NCBI GenBank assembly: GCA_025934105.1
Contig: JAICYS010000024.1
Location: 1-35,811 of the forward strand
Direction of reading: 5' to 3'
Length of the DNA: 35,811 nt
Source of the DNA: Myxococcota bacterium
GTDB lineage: Bacteria; Myxococcota_A; Polyangia; Fen-1088
Positions 7,405 through 15,530 of the stretch are shown piece by piece. A model generated the notes under the pieces. It was given only the letters and a program-made list of their open reading frames with translations. It made no database searches and had not been told where the DNA came from. How positions within the stretch are numbered: position 1 is the first letter of the stretch; the number at the start of each line of letters is the position of its first letter. The position numbers and the translations under genes were made by a program.

Positions 7405-8556
7405 TCAGGAGGCGCGGACGAACGGGGGCTGAGGGGCGCCGGCCGGCGTGGCGACGATCTGGTAGAGGTTGTGCTCGCGCGTTCGGAAATAGGCGGCGCT
7501 GACCATCAGATAGAACTTCCACGTCCGATAGAACGCGTCGCCGTACTTGGCCCGCAGGCGCGGCCAGGCAGCGTCGAAGTTGGCCCACCAGGCCATCAGC
7601 GTCCGATCGTAGTGCGGCCCGATGTTCTGGACGTCCTCCGGGACCAGGATCTGCTCCATCGCCGTCGCGAGCTGGCCCAGCGTCGGGATCGCGGCGTTGG
7701 GAAAGATGTACTTGTCGAACCAGGGATCGATGTGGGTGCGGGCGGTGGCGCCCCCGATGGTGTGAACGAACACCCGTCCGCCCGGCGCCAGCAGGCGCGC
7801 CGCCAGTTCCATGTACGGCCGGTGATTCTTGGGGCCGACGTGCTCCATGAGTCCGATCGAGACGACGGCGTCGTAGGTCCCGGTGGCCCGGCGGTAGTCG
7901 TCCAGCCGGATCTCGACCGGCAGGGCCGCGTAGTGTTCCTTGGCCCAGGCGGCCTGCTCGCGCGAGACCGTGTACCCGACCACCTGGGCGCCGTAGCGCT
8001 CGGCGGCGAAGGCCGCGAAGCCCCCCCACCCGCAGCCGAGATCCAGCACCCGCATCCCGGCCTCGAGGCCGATCTTCCGGCAGACCAGATCCAGCTTGGC
8101 CTCCTGGGCGGCGTCCAGCGAATCGGTGTTCTTGAAATAGGCGCAGGTGTAGACCATGCGCGGCCCCAGCATCTCGCGATAAAGATCGTTGCCGGCGTCG
8201 TAATGCCGCTCGCCGACCTCGAACGCGCGCGTGGCCTGCAGGTTGAAAACGCGCGACCGCACGACCTGCACGCGCAGAGCCCAGCTCTTGGCCAGCACGT
8301 CGTAGAGGCGCGCGCGCACGACGCGTTCGATGAGCTGGTCGAGGGCCTGGCAGTCCCACCACCCCTCGGTGAAGGATTCGCCGACGCCGATGGTGCCGTC
8401 GCGCAAAATCCGCTGGTAAGTGCGCGCGTCGCGCACCTGAATGTCCCAGGGCGCGTCGTCGCCGATGGTGACGCCGGCGCGGGCCAGCGCCTCGCGGATG
8501 ACGTCCTCGGCGTTGCGGTCGAGGGAAGAGCCGAGCTTACGAGCGAGATCGATCAT
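7405..8556 (-). CDS. cfa: Cyclopropane-fatty-acyl-phospholipid synthase family methyltransferase
   Basis: A 383-aa protein of the CFA synthase (mycolic-acid cyclopropane synthase) family, which transfers a methylene/methyl group from S-adenosylmethionine to the double bond of a phospholipid acyl chain at the inner membrane. The N-terminal lipid-interacting region is followed by YTCAYF (C138 matches a conserved active-site Cys), the SAM-binding motif VLDLGCGWGG (170-179), LMEHVGPKNH with the conserved Glu, FVHTIGG with the conserved His, and a C-terminal YF-x-HNLYQIV segment. The ATG at 8556 overlaps the stop of the upstream flavoenzyme (ATGA, 8553-8556), so the two are almost certainly coupled. 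The product could be cyclopropane, methyl-branched or further modified lipid, depending on the partner. Confidence 0.92.
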   Translation of the reverse strand: MIDLARKLGSSLDRNAEDVIREALARAGVTIGDDAPWDIQVRDARTYQRILRDGTIGVGESFTEGWWDCQALDQLIERVVRARLYDVLAKSWALRVQVVRSRVFNLQATRAFEVGERHYDAGNDLYREMLGPRMVYTCAYFKNTDSLDAAQEAKLDLVCRKIGLEAGMRVLDLGCGWGGFAAFAAERYGAQVVGYTVSREQAAWAKEHYAALPVEIRLDDYRRATGTYDAVVSIGLMEHVGPKNHRPYMELAARLLAPGGRVFVHTIGGATARTHIDPWFDKYIFPNAAIPTLGQLATAMEQILVPEDVQNIGPHYDRTLMAWWANFDAAWPRLRAKYGDAFYRTWKFYLMVSAAYFRTREHNLYQIVATPAGAPQPPFVRAS

Positions 8557-9725
8557 GAGGCGGACACCCTGACACGCTGACGCGCGGCCCACCACTCGGC
8601 CAGCGCCAGCCCCGCGTCGACCAGCCGCGGGGCGGGCAGGCGGGCGCCCGAAAACATCCAGGCGAAGCCCCGCGCCACCGCCCGCCGGGCCAGCCGCGAG
8701 CGGGGCGCAACGGTGCTGGTCGACGGACCGCGCAGGAGCGCGGCCGCCTCGCGCGCCCGGAAGACCCGCGCGTAGTCGGCCATCACCGGGTGAGCGCGCA
8801 GGCGGCCCGGATAACTCTCCGGCGCGCCGGCCAGGATCGCTTCGCCGGCCAGACGGCCGGAAAGGACCGCCGGCAGGATTCCCTCGGCGGTGAGCGGCTG
8901 CGCGAGCCCCAGGCTGTCGCCGCACAGGAGCGCGTTGCCGCGCACGGCGCCGTCGACGTGCGCGGGGTCGAAGAGGTAATACGCGTGCCCCTTGACGGCG
9001 TCGAGCGCGGCGGCCGCCTCGGGGGGGACGTGCCCAGCCTCGGTGAAGTACTGGCGAGCGCGCTGCCAGGCGGCTCGCACCTCGTGCGGCTCGACGGTGC
9101 CCGAGCCGACGTTCAGCCAGTCGGTCTTGGGAACGTTCCACGAGTAACCGCGCAGATCCTCGTGCAGGAGCAGCTCGGGCTCGCCGTCGCGGCCGGCGCG
9201 GGTGGCGGCGATGGCGGCGGGATCGGCGGCAAACTCGTGCTCCTGCACGCCGACCGGGCCACTCGGCCGCTTCGGCGCCAGGACGCGCGCGACGGGGCAG
9301 TGCGTGCCGCCCGCGCCCACCAGATGCCGCGCGCGCAGGCCCGCCACCGTCCAGTGCCCGTCGTCGCCCGGCTCGCGCGCGACCTCCTGGACGGCGGTGC
9401 CGAGGTGCAGCTCGGCGCCGCTTCGTCGCAGCAGGAAGTCGTCCAGCTCGAAGCGGCGAATGAACCAGCCGTGGCTGGGGATGGCGCGTTCCTCGCCGCC
9501 GTAGCTGACGTGGCACGTCCGCCACTCCCACAGACCGCCGGGATAGTCGCGGGGCGCCAGCTCCAGCGCGTCCCAGATGGGCGCCGAGATCCATCCGCCG
9601 CACAGCTTGACGCGCGGGAACTGGGCGCGATCGAGGATCGCCACCCGGGCGCCCCCGCGCGCCAGCACGCGCGCGCAGGTGCTGCCGGCCGGACCGCCAC
9701 CGACGATGATCGCGTCGTAGATCAC
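8553..9725 (-). CDS. Geranylgeranyl-reductase-family FAD-dependent oxidoreductase
   Basis: A 390-aa flavoprotein. The dinucleotide-binding motif GGGPAGST lies at 9-16, and the second FAD motif reads LLCGDSLGLAQPLTAEGI with the conserved GD. The mid-protein signature GYSWNVPK-x5-NVGSG resembles the P-x-x-Y-x-W-x-F-P motif of geranylgeranyl reductases and related halogenase-like flavoenzymes. Family members saturate isoprenoid or other lipid double bonds or hydroxylate lipids, with electrons from NAD(P)H or ferredoxin. The start is GTG with no clear Shine-Dalgarno. Its stop overlaps the CFA synthase start by 4 bp, so a joint lipid modification is the best inference. The substrate is not identifiable from sequence. 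Confidence 0.85.
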   Translation of the reverse strand: MIYDAIIVGGGPAGSTCARVLARGGARVAILDRAQFPRVKLCGGWISAPIWDALELAPRDYPGGLWEWRTCHVSYGGEERAIPSHGWFIRRFELDDFLLRRSGAELHLGTAVQEVAREPGDDGHWTVAGLRARHLVGAGGTHCPVARVLAPKRPSGPVGVQEHEFAADPAAIAATRAGRDGEPELLLHEDLRGYSWNVPKTDWLNVGSGTVEPHEVRAAWQRARQYFTEAGHVPPEAAAALDAVKGHAYYLFDPAHVDGAVRGNALLCGDSLGLAQPLTAEGILPAVLSGRLAGEAILAGAPESYPGRLRAHPVMADYARVFRAREAAALLRGPSTSTVAPRSRLARRAVARGFAWMFSGARLPAPRLVDAGLALAEWWAARQRVRVSAS

Positions 9726-10305
9726 GAGGCTGGTACATTCGTCCGCCCGGCCGAGAAGTCAACCCAATCCGACGCGGTCGTCGCGCGGCGATGGCTCGGA
9801 AACCCATCCGCCGGCGGCCCCGCGCGCGGGCCGCTGCCCGACGGAGAAGCCGCAGCCACGAGCCACTTCACGTCAGCGGGTAAGCCGCCGCCGTCCAGCG
9901 CGGAGGAGATCCACGCCGGGGGGGCCGGCGGCTGGATTCGACGCAGTTCGAATCGAGACGCTGAACGTCAGGCACGCGGAGCCTTCCTTCGCGGCGTGCC
10001 GGGTTCCACCAAGCGGACGATGCGTCCTGGTTCTGGCCAAGCAGGGAAGCGGCGCGCGCTGGCGGGGCGCGGCGTGCCCGCCAGCCCCGCCGGCGCTCCA
10101 GCGACCGTGGGCGAGAACCCGGTCGTGACGGGCCGCGGCGCCTTCCCGGCGTCGGTCCTTTTTCAGCTTTCTGGGTTCCAGAAATGAGTGCGCGGACCTC
10201 CCGTCCGGGGCGGGCGCCGAAAATGATGAGCAAAAATTTGGACCAGATCGACAAACAAGAGGGCGGTTTCGATCCGCTTTGATCGCTGAACAAAGGGGCC
10301 TACAG
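9726..10305. other. 580-bp intergenic region, no gene seen
   Basis: This region lies between the divergent flavoenzyme (minus) and esterase lipoprotein (plus). The open frames here lack recognisable protein character. It contains a 7-bp inverted repeat GATTCGA/TCGAATC (9935-9954), the tighter dyad at 10168-10184, and an AT-richer segment (10210-10290) that would be the natural place for the esterase promoter. No confident -35/-10 pair was found. Confidence 0.5.
10168..10184. promoter_or_regulatory. Operator-like dyad upstream of the esterase
   Basis: TTTCTGG-gtt-CCAGAAA is a perfect 7+3+7 inverted repeat about 120 bp upstream of the esterase ATG, in a relatively AT-rich patch. It could be a regulator site or a short hairpin. 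Confidence 0.4.
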
Positions 10306-11634
10306 ATGAGATCCGGTCGATTTCTTTCCGTGATGGGGGCTCTGGCCCTTCTCTTTGGGGGCTGTGGCGCCGGACAGGGGTCCGGACCGTCGACCGGATC
10401 GGGCGGAACGCCCGCGACCGGGGGCAGCAGCTCCGGCGGACAGGTCGGCTCCGGCGGTTCGACCGCCACCGGCGGCTCGGGAACCGGTGGAACGCCCGGC
10501 AGCGGCGGCGTGACCGGCAGCGGCGGAAAGGGCGGCACGCCCGGGACGGGCGGAACGATCGGATCAGGCGGCAGCTCGGGATCGGGTGGTGGCGCCGGGG
10601 CTCACGGCGCCGGCGGCAGCGCCGGAGCGACCGCCAGCGGCGGGACGACGGGCGGCGGGGGCAGCGGGGCGGATAACGGCAGCGCCGGCTCCAGCGGCGG
10701 CGCGGGCAATGGCGGCGCCGCCAGGCCAAGCGCCGGGTGCAGCAACGCGCAGGGCCTGAAAACGATCACCACCGGCGGCATGTCGGTGGCCAGCGGCCTT
10801 CCCACCTCGACGAGACTGAAGATCACCAGCGGAGGTTCGAGCCGCGAATACATCATCGACATTCCGGCGGACTACAATCCGACGCACCCGTATCGCCTGA
10901 TCTTCTCGTGGCACCAGGCGTATGGCTCGGACACCGGGAATGCCATCGGCCAGTATCCCGCCTTTCAGGGGCCGAATTTCGACGCCAAGGACTATGCGTT
11001 CTTCGGGCTCCGCCGGGCGGCGACCGCGGCGAACGACACCGCCATCTTCGTGGCGCCACAGGGAATCAGCAACTTTCCTTGGGACTTCAAGCGCGACAGC
11101 GTTCTGTTCGACGATTTGCTCGCACTGGTCGACGCGAACCTGTGCATCGACGACAGCCGGGTCTTTTCGACCGGCTTCAGCTTCGGCGCGATGATGAGCT
11201 ACGCCCTGTCGATCACGCGTCAGACCAAGCTGCGCGGGGTGGTCGCCATGGCGGCGGCCAACTACAACCTTCCCAATGAGCCGACCGATACCAACGTGGC
11301 GCCGGTCGCGTACATGGGAACCACCGGGATGAGCGACGGCACTTGTCCGTGGGTCGGCAGCGACTCGGCGAAGCAGGGCGGCAAGTACTGCGTCCTCGCC
11401 CACGCTCAGGACAACGGCTGCACGATTCCCTCCAGCATCCCGACCACGACCGCGGGCAGCAAGAAATACCTCTGCTACGACTTCACAGGTTGCAAGGCCG
11501 GCTACCCCGTCAAAGTGTGCACGTTCGACGGCGCGCACACGCCGTCCAGCGTGGATGACGGGACCTCCAGCGGAGATGACGGCCTGAAGGCGTTCATTCC
11601 GCCGCTGGCCTGGCAGTTCATGGCGCAGTTCTGA
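10306..11634 (+). CDS. CE1-type esterase / PHB-depolymerase-like lipoprotein
   Basis: A 442-aa exported alpha/beta hydrolase. The ATG at 10306 has AAAGGGG 7 nt upstream; a TTG at 10279 is rejected. The signal peptide ends at a lipobox-like LFGGC (C20). Residues about 25-140 are a Gly/Ser/Thr linker. The catalytic domain has IFSWHQ near the oxyanion hole, nucleophile motif GFSFG, and a likely catalytic His in FDGAHTPSS, as in carbohydrate esterase family 1 enzymes (acetylxylan or feruloyl esterases) and the related PHB depolymerase/LpqC group. Several Cys in the C-terminal part suggest disulfides. Its convergent neighbour is a GH30 xylanase-like gene, which favours a side-chain-removing role on xylan. 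Substrate is inferred. Confidence 0.85.
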   Translation: MRSGRFLSVMGALALLFGGCGAGQGSGPSTGSGGTPATGGSSSGGQVGSGGSTATGGSGTGGTPGSGGVTGSGGKGGTPGTGGTIGSGGSSGSGGGAGAHGAGGSAGATASGGTTGGGGSGADNGSAGSSGGAGNGGAARPSAGCSNAQGLKTITTGGMSVASGLPTSTRLKITSGGSSREYIIDIPADYNPTHPYRLIFSWHQAYGSDTGNAIGQYPAFQGPNFDAKDYAFFGLRRAATAANDTAIFVAPQGISNFPWDFKRDSVLFDDLLALVDANLCIDDSRVFSTGFSFGAMMSYALSITRQTKLRGVVAMAAANYNLPNEPTDTNVAPVAYMGTTGMSDGTCPWVGSDSAKQGGKYCVLAHAQDNGCTIPSSIPTTTAGSKKYLCYDFTGCKAGYPVKVCTFDGAHTPSSVDDGTSSGDDGLKAFIPPLAWQFMAQF

Positions 11635-11722
11635 GCGCCGCGATTCGCCGCGGAGTCAGGCGAGCCGCCGCCGAGGCATGCGCCTCAGCGGCGCCGGCTC
11701 CCCCAACGATCGCAGCCGAACG

Positions 11723-11800
11723 CTAGGCCGCCTCCGGACGGCCCGTCGTCGGGCATGGTTCGCTGCCGCTCACCATTGCCTTGGGGCAACGCCCTCCTCG
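11723..11800 (-). repeat. Solo copy of the dispersed ~75-bp double-hairpin repeat
   Basis: In reverse orientation this matches the tandem units at 32791-33013. Shared blocks include CTAGGCCGCCTCCGG at the edge, GTCGTCGGGC, TGGTTCGC, CGCTCACC, TTGCC-n4-GGCAACG and CCCTCCTCG. By eye about 70 of 78 positions agree with the third tandem unit. Both hairpins are kept: GGCCG/CGGCC and TTGCC/GGCAA, with changes mainly in loops. Confidence 0.85.
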
Positions 11801-11807
11801 GGGACGG

Positions 11808-11847
11808 CCCGGTCGCGTCCTCGGCTGCATGCCGAGGGGGGACCGGG
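11808..11847. terminator. Nested stem-loop between convergent genes
   Basis: CCCGGTC (11808-11814) pairs with GACCGGG (11841-11847), and inside it CCTCGGC (11819-11825) pairs with GCCGAGG (11831-11837) around a TGCAT loop. This 14-bp interrupted stem lies between convergent genes and is a candidate bidirectional terminator. It has no T-tract. Confidence 0.5.
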
Positions 11848-11932
11848 CTCGGGACCGCGTTCGCCCGGCGGACCGTGGGATGACCGAGCGCGGGCGGGCC
11901 GCCAGGGCCCTCAGGTGGGCGGCCAATCCCGC

Positions 11933-13588
11933 CTATGAGCGACGTCGCCCGCGCCGCCGGGAGGTGAGGGCGAGCAGCGCGACGACGTTCAGCAACGCCA
12001 GCGACGTCGAGCGCGAACCCGCGCCGCCGACGCGGCAGCTGCAGCCGCCCTCCGACGAGTGCTCGTCCGAGGTGGGGCTGCCGCCGGAGCCCATGGCACC
12101 GCCGCTCGCCAGCGCGCCACCGCCCGTGCCGTCGCCTCCCGCCCCGAGCGAGCCGCCCGAGCCGGTCGCGCCGCCGGAGCCCGTCAGACCACCGGTGCCC
12201 GAGGAGCCGCCGGTGCTCGTCGCGCCGCCCGAGCCCGTCGCGCCGCCGGTGGCCGCGCCGCCCGAGCCGGTGGCGCCGCCGAGGCCCGACGAACCGCCGG
12301 TGCCCGGCGACCCGCTCCCGGTGCCGTGCAGCGTGGTGACACTCTGGGCATCCAGCGAGATCGTGAGCGAACCATTCGAGGCGGCGACCTTGCCGTCGCT
12401 GGCCAGGCTCTTGCTGGCCGACGTGGTGAACCTGTCGTACGAGGAGATGGTGGACCCGTTGATCGACACGTTCAGCGAGGACGACGATGAGTTCGTGTTG
12501 ACGATGACGACCACGACGTCCGTGCTGCTCTTGTACGCCGACAGATAGACGCCCGACGACGGCGTCGCCGTGGCGTCCACGCGGTAGAAGCCGGGGCGGA
12601 TGAACTTGGAGAACTGCGCCATGCACCAGCCGCGCTTGCTGACCTTTCCGTTGGTGGAGATGGGGCCGTAGCTTCGGACGATGTACCACCACGTGTACAG
12701 GCTGAACTGGCCGTCGACCATCGCGTGGTGCAACTCGGTCGCGACCCCCAGCGCGTTGGGCCACGAGTTCGCGTCCGTCGTGCTGTCCGTGTAGTGCTCG
12801 GTCATCCAGCGCTCCTTGCCGGCGCCTTTCTGATCGAACAGCGGATATGGGTAGCTGCTGACCGGCGTACCGTAAAGGTGGGTTCCCAAGACCGCTACGT
12901 TGGCCAGCGCCGCCGAGTCGTTGAGGATCGGATCGTAATAGCTCTTGGAGTAATTGAACGACTCGCAGCTGATCAGCTTGGTCGTGATCATCGCGCCGTA
13001 ATTCAGGATGAAGTCGTGGCAAAGGGCGGGCGTCCAGGCCAGCCAGGTCGACGCGTAGTCGGGCTCGTTCTGAACGCTGATGGCGTAGAGGTTCACGCCC
13101 TGGTTCTTCATGTACGAGACGAAATTGTTCAGATGGCTCGCGTACGACGAGAACTGCGAGGAGCTCATCGTCCCCACCGCATTCCAGGGCGTCGCGAACA
13201 CGATGGCGCCCGCCGCGATGGCCGCCTTCGCCGTCGCCACGTTGGCCGAGTCGGGAGAGCCGTCGCTGACCGGAATCCGCAGCGCCGTGAACCCGAGCTG
13301 GCCGTCGCCATTGCCGAAGGCGAGCGTCCTCTCCGCCGCCGTCAGGTCCCCGGCCCAGGCGGCGTGGCTCATGCCGCCAATGCCGCGGATGTACTGCTTC
13401 TGACTGCTGAGCGTCACCGTCGCCGTCTGAGCGGACGCCGCGCCCGCGCCACAGAGCAGCGCGACCACCCCCAGCGCCGTCGCGATCGCCGGACGGATGC
13501 TTCTCACGTGCCCCCTGTCGCTGCGCGCGGCGCGCCCCCCCTGCCGATTGCGGATTTCGGGACCAGCGGCGTCATGGCTCAGCGTCAT
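11933..13588 (-). CDS. GH30 glucuronoxylanase-like enzyme with MYXO-CTERM tail
   Basis: A 551-aa exported enzyme. The ATG at 13588 has Shine-Dalgarno GGAGGAG 5 nt upstream. A long-n-region signal peptide ends near ASAQ (54). The catalytic barrel matches glycoside hydrolase family 30: acid/base E175 in VQNEPDY and nucleophile E264 in WMTEHYT. WWYIVRSYG (300-308) and KRGWCMAQFSKFIRPG match the subfamily-8 glucuronoxylanases, keeping the Arg and Tyr (R305, Y307) that bind the glucuronic acid side chain in XynC-type enzymes. A C-terminal beta domain is followed by a Gly/Ser/Thr linker (about 422-505). The end is CSC (516-518), a hydrophobic helix and RRRGRRR, a MYXO-CTERM surface-anchoring signal. 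Role: endo-cleavage of glucuronoxylan at the cell surface. Confidence 0.9.
   Translation of the reverse strand: MTLSHDAAGPEIRNRQGGRAARSDRGHVRSIRPAIATALGVVALLCGAGAASAQTATVTLSSQKQYIRGIGGMSHAAWAGDLTAAERTLAFGNGDGQLGFTALRIPVSDGSPDSANVATAKAAIAAGAIVFATPWNAVGTMSSSQFSSYASHLNNFVSYMKNQGVNLYAISVQNEPDYASTWLAWTPALCHDFILNYGAMITTKLISCESFNYSKSYYDPILNDSAALANVAVLGTHLYGTPVSSYPYPLFDQKGAGKERWMTEHYTDSTTDANSWPNALGVATELHHAMVDGQFSLYTWWYIVRSYGPISTNGKVSKRGWCMAQFSKFIRPGFYRVDATATPSSGVYLSAYKSSTDVVVVIVNTNSSSSSLNVSINGSTISSYDRFTTSASKSLASDGKVAASNGSLTISLDAQSVTTLHGTGSGSPGTGGSSGLGGATGSGGAATGGATGSGGATSTGGSSGTGGLTGSGGATGSGGSLGAGGDGTGGGALASGGAMGSGGSPTSDEHSSEGGCSCRVGGAGSRSTSLALLNVVALLALTSRRRGRRRS
12074..12322 (-). repeat. Low-complexity repeat coding the GH30 linker
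   Basis: Encodes residues about 423-505 of the GH30 protein, made of GSGGAT/GTGGSS-type units. It is highly skewed in base content and codon use compared with the flanking domains. Confidence 0.7.
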
Positions 13589-13751
13589 TCAGTCTCCTCC
13601 AGTCCGCGCCAGTGCACGCAGGGACCGAAAACCGGCTCACGTCACCCGAGGCCGCCCGCGCCCCGAACCCCCGGTCGCCCTCCGCTACACGACGACCACG
13701 CAGCGCGACGAATAAGATCGCCGCCAAGCTGGAACCATCCGCGATCTGCTG

Positions 13752-13824
<73 letters not shown>

Positions 13825-13992
13825 TTGCTGAAGTGGAACAGGTACTTACGCGATCTGGGCGGGCGCCGTCAACCCGGTCTGTTCGCGGCGGTCGAGCGCG
13901 TGGGCGGGGCGGAGGTCTGGTTGTCGTCGAGACCGCGTCGTGGCCGGCGGCGATCCCCGGCTGTGCGGCTGCCTGTCGGTGCCGCCGCGCGC

Positions 13993-15480
13993 TCAGCCGC
14001 TTCCGTGCTCGGTCTTGGGGTCCGCCGCGTCGGTGGTCGCGGCGAGAGGCGCCGCGGGGGCGCGCGGCAGGGTCAGGACGAAGCAGGTGTCCAGCGACGC
14101 GCGGTCCAGGGCCAGCTGGCCGCCGTGGGCCTCGGCGATGCCCTTCGACACGCTGAGGCCGAGGCCGGTCCCCTTGCCGACGTCCTTGGTGGTGAAGAAC
14201 GGCTCCATGATGCGGTTCTCGAGGTCCGGCCGGACGCCGGGGCCGCTGTCGACGACGCAAATGCGGACCTGCCGGTCGTCGGCGTCGGCGCGCAGCCGCA
14301 CCCATCGCAGGCTCTGGTTCTCGACGGCGTCGAAGGCGTTGCTCAGCAGGTTCAGCAGAATCTGCGAGATCTGGACGCTGCGGCAGACGGCCATCAGGTC
14401 GGGCGGGATCGGCTCGACGCGCAGGTCGATGGTGTGGTGCCGGAACCGCTCGGAACAGATCTCGATGGTCTCGGCGACGATGCGGGCCACCGACTCGGGG
14501 CGCAGCGGGTCGTGCTCGGCGTCGCGCGCGAAGGTGCGCAGCCCGTCGACGATGCGCCGGATGCGGTGAACGGTCGACTCGATGTCGCCGCTGACGCGCT
14601 CGAGGGCCTGCAGGTCCAGCGGGGACTGCCGCACCAGGGTCCGCAGCCGGTGGGCGCGCAGCAGGATGGCGGCCAGCGGGTTGTTCACTTCGTGCGCGAC
14701 GTTGCCGCTCATCTCGCCCAGGGCCGCCATCTTGGCCGAGTAGGCGGCGGTCTGCCGGCTTCGCTCCAGCTCTTGCTGCGCGCACAGGCGCTCGCGCACG
14801 TCCTCGCGCAGCGCCCGTTCGGCGTCGGCGTTGGCGCGGCTCAACCGATAGAGCGTGTAGATCGCGATCGCGAACGCCATCACCGCCGAGTACACGTAGT
14901 AGTGCGTGGCCGAGAACCCGGGCGGGGGCCGGTGCAGCTGGTGAAAGGCGCGCGAGTGTCCGACGGCGAAGCCGCCCACCGCGAAGGTCACGCCCGCGGC
15001 CAGCGCGGCCCGCTCGCCCACGTCGAACAGCGCGAACGGCACGGTCGCCAGCGCGATGAAGACCAGCTCGGCGCCCGAGTCGTGCCCCAGCAGCACGTCG
15101 TTGCCCAGCACCAGCACGTTCGACGCCAGCAGGAAGAGCAGCCGCGACCCGGTCTGAAACCCGACCTGGCTCAGCAGGGGAAAACAGAGAAACGCCACGC
15201 CGCCCAGCAGGTCTGCGACCACCTCCCAACGCGGCGCTTCCAGCACGTCGAAAGGCGCGCTGCCGAACAGCATGAGGGCGCCGAACAGGGACATGCCGTT
15301 CGACAGGCGCACGCGCTTGGCCAGCGATTCGTCCATCCCGGGCCTGATGCCCAGTTCGAGCAGCGCGCGCACGGACGCCCTCAGCCACATGAAGGCGCGA
15401 GATCTCGGAACCGTGTCGGGCATCAGGGCGCGGCGTGCCAGAGTCGGCCGACCGGCTGGCGATCCGTCGACGTGGCTCAC
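13993..15480 (-). CDS. Membrane sensor histidine kinase
   Basis: A 495-aa inner-membrane kinase. About six hydrophobic segments lie between residues 60 and 215, with no obvious large periplasmic domain. They are followed by a short coiled-coil region and a phosphotransfer domain with H-box NVAHEVNNPLAAI (H263). The ATPase domain carries NLLSNAFDA (N-box), DSGPGV (G1), FFTTKDVGKGTGLGLS (F/G2 boxes). No receiver is attached and no response regulator is adjacent, so the partner is elsewhere. The start is taken as GTG at 15480; the ATG at residue 20 is an alternative. A TATTGT hexamer lies 4 nt before the GTG. It is divergent from kup across 50 bp, so a shared regulatory region is likely, but a role in potassium sensing is only a guess. 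Confidence 0.88.
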   Translation of the reverse strand: MSHVDGSPAGRPTLARRALMPDTVPRSRAFMWLRASVRALLELGIRPGMDESLAKRVRLSNGMSLFGALMLFGSAPFDVLEAPRWEVVADLLGGVAFLCFPLLSQVGFQTGSRLLFLLASNVLVLGNDVLLGHDSGAELVFIALATVPFALFDVGERAALAAGVTFAVGGFAVGHSRAFHQLHRPPPGFSATHYYVYSAVMAFAIAIYTLYRLSRANADAERALREDVRERLCAQQELERSRQTAAYSAKMAALGEMSGNVAHEVNNPLAAILLRAHRLRTLVRQSPLDLQALERVSGDIESTVHRIRRIVDGLRTFARDAEHDPLRPESVARIVAETIEICSERFRHHTIDLRVEPIPPDLMAVCRSVQISQILLNLLSNAFDAVENQSLRWVRLRADADDRQVRICVVDSGPGVRPDLENRIMEPFFTTKDVGKGTGLGLSVSKGIAEAHGGQLALDRASLDTCFVLTLPRAPAAPLAATTDAADPKTEHGSG

Positions 15481-15530
15481 CCCTACAATAAGTTAATACG
15501 GACGAAACGCGCGCGAAACCTCAACTCTGC
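15481..15530. promoter_or_regulatory. Short divergent promoter region (histidine kinase / kup)
   Basis: This 50-bp region has a locally AT-rich core (CAATAAGTTAATAC, 15486-15499), unusual for this DNA. TAATAC on the plus strand and TATTGT on the minus strand are possible -10 elements for kup and the kinase. Confidence 0.4.

Larger units (their letters stand above)
11635..11932. other. 298-bp convergent intergenic region
   Basis: This gap lies between the convergent esterase and GH30 genes. It holds a solo copy of the dispersed double-hairpin repeat (11723-11800) and a nested stem-loop (11808-11847). No gene was seen. Confidence 0.6.

Noticed and set aside
6184-8580. A 798-aa plus-strand open frame over the GH12-like gene and CFA synthase
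   Set aside because: Antisense shadow of two well-supported genes; product is Arg/Gly-rich without domains.
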